Of a stretch of DNA of 64,000 nt, positions 11,601-20,412 are shown piece by piece; within the stretch, counting starts at the first letter, position 1, and the number at the start of each line of letters is the position of its first letter. The stretch comes from Ciona savignyi. Its lineage: Eukaryota; Chordata; Ascidiacea; Phlebobranchia; Cionidae. The DNA lies in assembly GCA_000149265.1 (NCBI GenBank), contig CH002963.1, positions 311,496 through 375,495 of the forward strand. Reading direction: 5' to 3'. Both the position numbers and the translations under genes were made by a program. The notes under the pieces are model-generated. The model saw only the letters and a program-made list of their open reading frames with translations. It was not told the DNA's origin and made no database searches.

Positions 11601-14600
11601 GCAACTTGGCTGATTCTAGCATTTTTGAAGGTAACTATCTAACAAGCTACATTTGTTTAAAGCTGACCATATTCGATTCGTATTTTTATTCTACAATTAT
11701 CGTAGATTTTCCACCAGTTAGTGTAGCCGGTTATAGTAGGATTGTGCACGTTCTATAGTTGCAGACCAAATACTTGAACTCGACTGCGGGCAATACACGT
11801 TTCTTTATAGTTTCACCAATAAAAATCTCGTGCAAACAGTTTAAGTGATAACTGTGTGTATTCTGCTACCGTTCAAATTGTGCAAACAGATCATAGTTTT
11901 TGTTACCTGTTCGTTTTTGCTAACACGTTAGTTTTTTTAAACAAGTATTAACAAAAAGCTTTAAGAATTTAAACTATTTATTACGCAATTTTCTCGAATT
12001 AATTCTTTTGTGTTTTTCACAACATTCGTTGTTTTGTAACAATTAACATTTTAGCACCAATGCGGTCATAAGATTGTTTGTTCTGTAAAAAAAGCCACGA
12101 AGAATCCTGTAAAATGTGTAAAGGCTACCAGTTAAAATTCTAATCATTCTCCACACGAATTGTATATTGTTCCACACGAATTGTATTCGAAGTTTCCACA
12201 CATATTAAGTTAGGTAGTGTCCATCACCGAAAGTTGATTTAATGGAAAACAGCTTTTGACTAGTCGGTTGTGACTTGGGCAATGCATTTTGAGGAGAAGG
12301 CCTAAACCTAGTTGATTAATAGGTTCTCCTCTAGTCAATTATATCTTTGGGCAAGGCATTTAGCGGGAACCCAGTTGAATAAAGGGTTCTACTAAAAACA
12401 GTAGCAATAGCTATAAGACATACAACACACTGCAGTATCTGCAGTTGTCATAAGATAATCCTAAAATCGTCAGTTTTAATAACGTTTTGCCTATTAAGGA
12501 GGATATATTACTTTCTTACCTATTTTGAACGGTCGTGTTAGCGCGACTGGTTAATATACAGCATGTGTGTCCGAATGGTTAGCGTGGCCGATTCTTATAC
12601 AGCATGCGTGGACGAATGGTTAGCGTGGCCGATTCATATACAGAATTCTATAAAAAAAAACATGATTTCAAAGTCAGTCTTCCCATGGCCGGGTCGAAAC
12701 TTAACCACCCTCCCAAATAAACCTTTCTTATCTTACCAAGGGCGACTACTACGCGTGTGCTAGATGGCCCAACCCGAACGACTACCATGAGAGAGAGAGA
12801 CACCAACTGAAAGCATCAAATGACAGTCTTCCGCGGCCTTGCATGTTCAAGTAAGTTACAAATAAATTTGTTAATATTTGTTGTTGACTAGTCGTTTGTG
12901 CCCTTGGGGAAAATACTTTGCGGACATTGCCTGAACCCAGCGGATTAACGTCTTCTATTCAATCATACACAACACACTGCAATATCGTCTAACCCGACTG
13001 TGGGTGCGAGGTGATCTGATAACTTCTATGAGAACGCTTCTTTGCGCAACCACGAGTCATCTAACAATTTCCCTTGTGATAACCTTCTTGCGTTTTCGCG
13101 GAGATAAATATGGGTATCGCATGTACGGTCGTGTGGCCAAATGGTTAGCGCGACCGATACATATATAACAACCTATTTAAAATCGGTCCAAGTGATGAGC
13201 CCATCCTTGGTTCAAAACTTGGCTTGGTTTAAAAAAAGACACATATCCAATCCTATCCCCACCATTTATTTAGTTTTTGAGCGCAAGGCCGCGAGGTAAT
13301 CTGACAGTAATTTGCGTAATAACTCACGCGTTATCCCATTAACGATAAAACAGCACAGAACTATATTTATAGGTTTTTCTTGCCACCGAAATATTATCAT
13401 CAAGTATCACACACACAAGAATGTTCGCACTTTTAAAGCGTGTTACTTCATAAAATAAACTAACAAATTGTTATTATTTGATAATATATAAACAAGTTGT
13501 TTTACCTCGTACATGCATATACCCAATTTAGATTTTTTTGCGTTTTAAGTGATTTATTTGACAAGTATTTTTAAGCATGTATAATAGCATTTGAATTATT
13601 TTAGTTCTATACTTTGGTGTAATGTATATCCCACTCTGGGTTATATATCGGTAAGTTCATAGATTGTGGCTTAGCTGGTTCAAGACATCAGTCAAATTAT
13701 ACATTGAGTAATTACTGTAATTAGGACGATCAATTATTTAAATTTACATTGCGTGAGATACAGGTCAAACTAAACAAAAGGTATAGGAAAAACTATACGA
13801 AAGGTATGGGGAAAATTAAGTAAGCCGATGGGGCTAGTGTAAATACCTATATATATCTATGCAAGGAATATATCGTTTATGCTACCCACGCAAAAATGTG
13901 CTTTTATAGCCCCTGGTGCATATTTCAAATATTTTGTACCTGGCCTGGGCCCGGTAACTGGTCAATTTACCTGGAGCTTGCTGCACTTATCTATCCATAT
14001 TTAATAACGCAAATTTATATCGGTGTGTTTAACGGCTCATGTTCGGTTGTTTTTTACTTGTCTTTTGAATAATACCAATTGCTTAGTTTATTTTATATTA
14101 TGAAATAAATCGCTTTAAAAGAATAAACATTTTTGTTTATGTGATAATAATAATCTTTGGTAATAATTTTTTTTTATGGCCAAAAAGACCAATAAATATA
14201 GGTGTTTCGTGCTGTTTTGTCGTTAATGGAATAACGCGGATGACTTTTCACATGGGAAATCGTCGGTTACCTTGCGCCCACCGTCGGGTTACCGGAGCTA
14301 TTGCAGTGTATTGTGTATGAATAAGACGTTTCGTTAATTTAGTAGAACCCATTATTTAACTGAGTTTCGGCAATATCCATGCACTAAACGCCTTGTCCAA
14401 GTACACAACATGCTAGCTTGTAGCTTCGCAGTGTGTTGTAAATGTACAGTTTATGATAATTACGTGGTTTAAATGCAAACAAGTTTACCTGCTGCAGTGT
14501 TGAAAGCATTTAAATACCAACATTTTACAGGCGTAAGTATCGAACCCATGATGGGCCTGTCACTCAGACGCGTTTTATATTATTCTGTATATAAATCGGT

Positions 14601-17600
14601 CGCGCTAACCATTCGACCACGCATGCTGTATATGAACCGGTCGCGCTAACCATTCGACCACACATGCTGTACATGAATCGGTCGCGCTAACCATTCGACC
14701 ACACATGCTGTATATGAATCGGTCGCATTAACCATTCGGCCACACATGCTGTATATGAATCGGCCGCGCTAACCATTCGGCCACACATGCTGTATATGAA
14801 TCGGTCGCGCTAACCATTCGGTCACAGTTTACAAACACACTCACGACATCTATTGCTTTTCAGTCCCAACCCGATCAAATTCGACGGTTCCGAAGCGGAG
14901 ATAATCGCACGAAATTTACGTGCGGAGAGCCACACGATCGGATGGTTGTACGTATGCGTCGGACTCGCAATCGGGGTCGTTATGGTACTTATCTTCCGAT
15001 GTCGGTCCAAGTATTCGTACGAACAAGGCAACTACATTGACCGGTAAGTTTGGAAGGTTTTCGTGGCCTTTTACCGCCTTATGTATTGTAATGTAACGCT
15101 TACTTCATGTATTCCATAATCGTGTTTATCCCCGTGTTTTTTTAATATTTTATTGAACTACGTACAGTTCTAGCTTAAAATAAAACTTTACATTTATATT
15201 ACAAAATGGGTGTCATAAACTAAAACTGTGATCATAACTGTACATTGTGAGTCTTTATACCGTCCCATGTATGGTAACATAACGCTTACTTAGTGTATAG
15301 GGTAACCGTGTTAATGACCTTGAATAGTAAAACGCATGGGGCGTTATTGTTACACTTTTAGGCAAGGTCTCGATAACTTGTAGTCAGCAGCCCCCGATAT
15401 GTATAAAATGCTTGTATTAACATAAGCAGTATAAAATCACAACTCCTCCCAAACGCACTACTACAGGTCATATATAAAAGCAAATAGGCGGTAAAGTCTA
15501 ATGGTTTTAGCGGGAAGTATAGAGATAAGGCGACAGGTAATTACCAATGAACGCACGCACCAAAATCACGCATCAAGATAACATTGTAACATTATTACAC
15601 AGCTAATCGTCAGATTACCTCGCCCCCCCCGTCGGATATTAAAGCTACAATGGCGTGTTAATTACATCCAAATTGCTTTGGTATCTGTTTACGTTCTACG
15701 CTCTTAAACACTGGTCTTAAAAACTCTAACCAGTCTTACAATTTAAACGGATGCGAACGACAAATAGAAACGTCTCGTAAAAAAGCAACGCTAAAGGGAG
15801 AGAAAGCGGGAAGGAGGGAAACTGCTAACCAATTAAACTACGGAAATTAATTTTAATCCTGCCCTAAACACTAATCTCAACCTCAGAACTAACCTTAACC
15901 CCAACCCCATGTTTAAAACTAACTCTAATGTCATAATCTTCATTATAGCTTCCCTCCTTCCCGCCTTCCTGCTTTTCCTCCTTTTAGTTTTCCCCCTCGT
16001 AAAAGCTGATATCGCAGTAAAACAGACCAAACAACGAATTCAGTAACCCAGGATTTCAAATTGACTCAGTAAAAATATGTATGTGGTTTATTTAGTTTAT
16101 TTTTTGTCGCCATGAAAACACGAGTTTTTGTTGAAAACTTGGAAAAAGGAAAAAGACGGCAGTCTTTAAAACACGTCTATAACCCATTAACCCAATCAAT
16201 TGTTTACTTTAGGTATATTTAGACGTAGGCGCTAAACCAAACAGAAATACAACTAAAAAAAAACTAAAAATATGAGTGTTTATATCAAAATTATTACACT
16301 TCTATACGGAATACGAGTGGAATTTAAAGCTTAGAAAAAGTAGCCCTCATTGACGTAAACGACTGGCTCCCGGCGTATCTTTGTCTGGTAGTGCATTGAC
16401 ATTAAGCCGAAAGGTTGTGGGATCGTAACCACTCGCTTGCTTAGTGATTTATGTCGTTCTAATTTCCTTGTACCAGACGTAGTGTGATAATGTAATTGCG
16501 TTTTCCCACTCCCGGGTATAGAACATAAATTTATTATTCTAATATGTGCTTTTCTACAAGTGATGTGCGCAATGATGAAATGTTAGAATAATATTTATCT
16601 TTAATATCGACATTTTTATAACGTAGTAATGATCCTCTGAACATACAGCATAATGTTTTGACGTTACGACCGAATCTAAAATACTAAATCGCTGATTAAA
16701 ACGTGTGTTCTAAAAATTTAGTCAGATAGTCAGAAAAAGGGGATGTTAAAAAGTGGTTTTAAGGCGTGTTTTAAAAAATAAAAACGAAAATGTGTTGCGT
16801 TCTGTGACAATCACATCACTTGCGCACTTTTAGTCAAAATTTTAATTTTTTAAATTTTAATGTAAAGTTTTTCTGTTGCAATTTCATTTTAATTTGGTTA
16901 ATGTAAGGTTAAACGTCTATGTCATTTTTTTCCGTTATACCGCGTCTATTCACTGACGTGTTTTAACTGTAGTTTTTGCCGTTTTAACCTGTCTCCTTAA
17001 CCTAAAACAACTACGTCATTCTTTAATGCAACAAAGGAGCAAAAATAAACCAAACATTCCAATGCATCAGGTACCGACAAAGTGAGATTTCCCAGTTTGA
17101 AGAAGCATTGGACACTAAGGCAGCCGAGCAAGCTAAGAGAATTGTGGATGGGTATTTCTCGAAACCACGATCCAAGGAAGAATGGGACCAGATCGCTGTT
17201 ATTAACGATAAGGTATAAGCCGCTGTACTGTACGTGGAACTACTTTGGGCGATATACTTAGAATAGTTATTCATGTTTATCTTCGTGAATGAGAAAACGC
17301 CAAATGCGTTAACAAACGAGCGATCGTCAGATCACCTCGTGCCCACCGTTGATTTATCGAAGCTATTGCAATGTGTTGTGTATGATTTAGACGTTCCTTC
17401 AGTTTTACTAGAACTCATTAATACACTGGGTTTAGGCGATGCCCGTTAAGTGTCTTCCGCAAAATTACAAACTGATTAACTAATGACCAGTTTTAAAACT
17501 TTGACTGTATATACAGATGATGTAACAGTCCGAATCGACCATTTTTGCGTTATCTGTCGATTTATCCGTCTCATGCGTATGTGTCCGCCGTATTCATCCG

Positions 17601-19543
17601 TACATCTCCGATTATACCACACCCACCCATACGAACTACCGTGGTTAATATTTTATACCTAAATCACACGCGTTGCACATTCAGACCAGGATCTAATCAC
17701 TTGTTATGGGATCCTGGGGATTCTTGTTAAACTATTTATGTTACGATTGAGAAGTATATAATACCAATTATCAAGTTTTGAATTAACCTAACAGATCCAA
17801 AGAAAAATCATAGACAAAAGCGGTAGCGCTAAGAGTTTTGGGCTAAAATAAACAGGCACCGGAGAAGCAATTATTATGTAGATTTTTTTTGAACAAAAAT
17901 TTTCCGAGCCAAGTTTCGAACCCATGATGGTATCGTTACTCGGACCGTTTTTGTATTGTGGTCTGTATATATATCAGTCGCGTTAACCATTCGGCCACAC
18001 GACCGTACTTCACCATCATTTTCCCCGAAGGTCATGAGAAGCAAGCGAGGAAGAGCCATATACAGTCCTCTTCACAAGTTCGTCAACAAGGAGCTAAGGA
18101 TGGCTGAAGCTCAGGACCAAATCGACGACCTTGTCAGCGATGCTGCTATGAAGCTGAAAGGACTCGGCTTTCGACGGAAAGCAGGTGATGACTCAATAGC
18201 TTGGTGGGTTAGTGCGTCGCCGTTTAGTCGATAGATTGTAGAATCGAAACTGGTCGCTTGCTAGTTAATTGTGTCTTCGGACAAGGCACATCTCCCAAAT
18301 TTAGTAAAATGATACGTTCTGTTGAATTAAAGAAACGCCTTAATCATGGACAACACACACTACAACAGCTCTGGTAACCCGATTGTGAACGCTATTTAAT
18401 CTGACAATTGCCCGTGTAATAGCGCCATTCGTTTTCCCATTAACAAGGATAAACATGAATATCCCAAATCAAACGTGATGACAGCTACATAATTCATGCA
18501 CGCCCCGTTGGATGAATTATGCAAGCCTTTGCGTTAATTGTCAAGTATTGCGACAACGTTACAACATAGGATATTCATAAGAATCGTCCGTAATGGTAAA
18601 ACGCTATGGTCGTTATTTTCGAATACCAATGTAAGCAATATCTCACGGGCAATCGTCATATATAACTAGGTTAATGATAAATAAGCTGTTTGGATATTCA
18701 TGTCTACATACTGGGAAAACTCGTGTAGTTAACACACGGGCAAATTATAAAAAATGTAGTTTTTTTAGGAAAAATTAACCGTTTCGTGTTTATCCACTGT
18801 TATTGAATAACACGAGTCATGCCAATTTTTCTCTTTGTTACAATACAATTACTTAAGAGCTTGTACAAGGTCCATAAACCTTATTATTTCCCACAGTTCA
18901 ACCGCCAAAGCAAAAGAATGGAAGCGAGAAAAAGGTAAAAGAGAAGCCGAAGCAAAGTCCTGCAGCTGGCTCATCCTTGCCGATGGCCGCCATGATGCTT
19001 AGTAAGGGAGGGAAAACCAAGATAGTGAAGCAACAGCCGATAGAGTTGAAGCAAGACGCGTTTAAGAACGCAGCTGATGAGTCAAAGCAGTCGCAGCCAC
19101 CGCCAGTATCGACTGTGAACGATGCTGGATTAGTGGTGGTGGATCCTACTGTATCGAATCCTCAATTAGCGGGTGGGGCCCTTCCAACCCAGCAAATTGC
19201 CCCCGTCGATGTTAACCCCCCTCCTGGGGAGACCGCGACCCTTCCATACCCGGAACCGACCCCAGTAGCGGTCCAAGCGCCCCCCGCGGACCCTCAGCCC
19301 ACTGATGGCGTCGGTCAGATCGAAATCGAAGCCGCCGTCAAGGAGACCTCACTCGGCGATTTCGGTGGCGCCATCTCGCGGGAGGATATTTCTCGCATCA
19401 GCCACTCTTCGGAGGAGAATATCTCGGGGAACTACCAGCCTCTGGACAAGGAAGACGAGCAGGAATACGCGGAAGAGGATCACTCCCAGGATAACGGAGG
19501 ACTCGGCGGGGAAGATGAAGAACCGCTCCTGGGAGAAGATTAA
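8649..19543 (+). CDS. CALHM family large-pore channel
   Basis: Calcium-homeostasis-modulator family: four-TM ATP- and ion-conducting channels of the plasma membrane. Exons: 8649-8673, 9780-9904, 11019-11109, 11500-11630, 12055-12115 (tentative), 13605-13650 (tentative), 14864-15043, 17071-17212, 18031-18184, 18897-19543; all phases close and give 533 aa. TM1 ends in FFYCPCDYP with C42 and C44, the family Cys-x-Cys at the expected distance from the start. TM2 is SVFIWGPAFVLLLAGFLV; TM3 runs through FQIFVKAAIAPATWLILAFL, the strongest family signature; TM4 is IGWLYVCVGLAIGVVMVLIF. The cytosolic helix RYRQSEISQFEEALDTKAAE follows. The tail from about residue 319 is long, first basic, then proline-rich and acidic, ending DEEPLLGED, a dileucine-type signal. 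The ectodomain between 11630 and 14864 is the weak part: without the two tentative exons the phase does not close. A paralogue cannot be named. Confidence 0.8.
8960..9224 (-). repeat. Family B repeat, nearly full length
   Basis: Minus-strand copy in CALHM intron 1. It carries the CAGTCGAAACGTTGTAGGATC, TTGTGTACTTAGTCAAGGCA, GAACGTCTCAATC and GCGAGGTAATCTGACGATTG blocks in family order. Confidence 0.7.
10797..10966 (+). repeat. Family D repeat with internal short duplications
   Basis: In CALHM intron 2. It carries GACGTTTTATCCTGTCTTC and ends in AATAAAGGAGTAAAAAAAC. The middle contains several TACCATTCTTTTA / TACCAATATTTTT repeats of about 22 bp. Confidence 0.6.
12055..12115 (+). other. Tentative CALHM ectodomain exon
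   Basis: After the acceptor AACATTTTAG the frame reads HQCGHKIVCSVKKATKNP, in phase with the preceding exon, just where CALHM proteins carry a Cys-rich turn after TM3. The donor needed for phase 1 (AAAT/GTGTAAAG) is weak. Joined to 13605-13650 it restores the frame into 14864. Confidence 0.35.
12258..12460 (-). repeat. Family B repeat, rearranged
   Basis: The CCTAAACCTAGTTGATTAAT / GAACCCAGTTGAATAAAGGG block occurs twice, followed by ACAACACACTGCAGTA. It looks like an internally duplicated minus-strand copy. Confidence 0.5.
12530..12720 (+). repeat. Family A SINE with doubled head
   Basis: Two A-box-like heads (CGAATGGTTAGCGTGGCCGA) lie 41 bp apart, followed by one body and a GGGTCGAAACTTAACC B-box region. 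It is a small plus-strand relative of the array at 14531-14826. Confidence 0.65.
12886..13112 (-). repeat. Family B repeat
   Basis: Minus-strand copy: TGACTAGTCGTTTGTGCCCT, TGCCTGAACCCAGCGGATTA, ATACACAACACACTGCAATA and GCGAGGTGATCTGATAACTT in order. Confidence 0.65.
13122..13236 (+). repeat. Family A tRNA-derived SINE
   Basis: The head GGTCGTGTGGCCAAATGGTT resembles a tRNA A-box region. The body contains GATGAGCCCATCCTTGGTTC and ends in an A-rich tail. Confidence 0.7.
13605..13650 (+). other. Tentative second CALHM ectodomain exon
   Basis: 46 nt between a fair acceptor (GAATTATTTTAG) and a strong donor (CG/GTAAGTTC). Read in phase 1 it is fully open (LYFGVMYIPLWVIY) and enters 14864 in the required phase. 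Read directly from exon 4 it hits a stop, so it works only together with 12055-12115. Confidence 0.3.
14245..14425 (+). repeat. Family B repeat
   Basis: Carries GCGCCCACCGTCGGGTTACC, GGAGCTATTGCAGTGTATTG and AGTAGAACCCATTATT, the core of the family, in CALHM intron 6. Confidence 0.7.
14531..14826 (-). repeat. Family A SINE expanded into a six-unit, 41-bp head array
   Basis: One B-box-like region (CGAACCCATGATGGGCC at about 14543) is followed by six A-box-like heads. The AACCATTCG core falls at 14607, 14648, 14689, 14730, 14771 and 14812, an exact 41-bp period. Each unit contains the complement of the tRNA-like head plus TATATGAATCGGTCGCGC. The array ends 37 bp before the CALHM exon at 14864. 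Confidence 0.85.
15789..16003. repeat. Family C MITE copy 4
   Basis: GCTAAAGGGAGAGAAAGCGG at the left and CTTCCTGCTTTTCCTCC at the right are inverted. The interior has CTAATCTCAACCTCAGAACT and CCAACCCCATG, shared with copies 6, 7 and 9. Confidence 0.75.
16350..16535 (-). repeat. Family B repeat, middle deleted
   Basis: Has both ends (TTAAGCCGAAAGGTTGTGGG and GTTTTCCCACTCCCGGGTAT) but lacks the central CTATTGCAG block. Confidence 0.55.
16892..17056 (+). repeat. Family D repeat abutting a CALHM acceptor
   Basis: CACTGACGTGTTTTAACTG, TTGCCGTTTTAACCTGTCTC and CAACAAAGGAGCAAAAATAA match the copies at 10797 and 37848. It ends 14 bp before the exon at 17071, so its tail lies inside the splice-acceptor region. 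Confidence 0.7.
17272..17458 (+). repeat. Family B repeat
   Basis: GTTTATCTTCGTGAATGAGA, GATCGTCAGATCACCTCGTG, GAAGCTATTGCAATGTGTTG and AACTCATTAATACACTGGGT in order. Confidence 0.7.
17900..18007 (-). repeat. Family A SINE next to a CALHM acceptor
   Basis: Minus-strand copy with GTTTCGAACCCATGATGG and CGCGTTAACCATTCGGCCAC. It ends 23 bp before the exon at 18031, so the acceptor's pyrimidine tract begins right at its edge. Confidence 0.8.
18203..18465 (-). repeat. Family B repeat
   Basis: Minus-strand copy: TAGATTGTAGAATCGAAACT, TTAATTGTGTCTTCGGACAA, GGACAACACACACTACAACA and TTTTCCCATTAACAAGGATA. Confidence 0.65.
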
Positions 19544-19980
19544 ACCTCCCGACCACAAGTGCTAAATCATCTACAGAACAAACTATTTCATATTTTTTCA
19601 TCGATTATATCCTAATATCGCTTTTAAACCTATTGCTATCGTCACTAACTATTCAATCTGTGTGTATATTGCGAAATACAACTGGGTAGTAATGAAGACT
19701 GTAATGTACTGCGCTGCGGTAGCCATTTCTTTTTCTCCAAAAGTTTATTTTGTCCAAAGGCTTTAATCCATTTACATACGATATGTACACTAATCGGTCA
19801 AACGACCTAGAGACAGTTGCTTTTACGTGCAGCTATTTTTCTGCTGCAGAGGGCCCGCTTGTTGAATTAAGCCTATGTTGGCCGGGATCTCACACACAAA
19901 AGCTCGCATGGGACGGCTTTTTTTAAGCTTACTGTCCTATAAAAAAACAGCTATTCGGCCCTTATCATTTGTATTAGACT

Positions 19981-20087
19981 GTTCAAATTTGGTCGAATGG
20001 TTAACACGACCGTTACATTTACCTAATTATATACAAAACCGTTTTACGGCCCATCCAATCATGGGTTCGAAACCTAGTTCGATAAAG
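19981..20087 (+). repeat. Family A SINE
   Basis: TTGGTCGAATGGTTAACACG head and AATCATGGGTTCGAAACCTA B-box region, between the CALHM gene and the next gene. Confidence 0.7.
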
Positions 20088-20139
20088 GGTGCCTCTAAAT
20101 ACTACAGGATCACTTCGAGCGCTTGGATCACTTAGATTG

Positions 20140-20247
20140 CTATGGAAAGTAATTTTAACCCTGTTTCAAACACTAATCTCAACCCCAGAACTAACTTTAA
20201 CCCCAACCCTAACAATAATATCATATTCTTTATTTTAGTGGGCTTTT
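20140..20247. repeat. Family C MITE copy 5, interior only
   Basis: CACTAATCTCAACCCCAGAA and CCCAACCCTAAC match the interior of other copies, but the G-rich/C-rich terminal repeats are missing. Confidence 0.5.
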
Positions 20248-20412
20248 GTAATTACGAAGTATAGTAAGCGTTTTAGGCGATCCTGTAGTATTTAGAGGTA
20301 CCATTCGATAAAAACATGTTTATCAAGGTGAAACTTTACTCACCATTAATTAGGTTAACACATTGGGTTCACAACACATAAACCTAATTTTTTAGGTATA
20401 ACGTAAAAAAAG

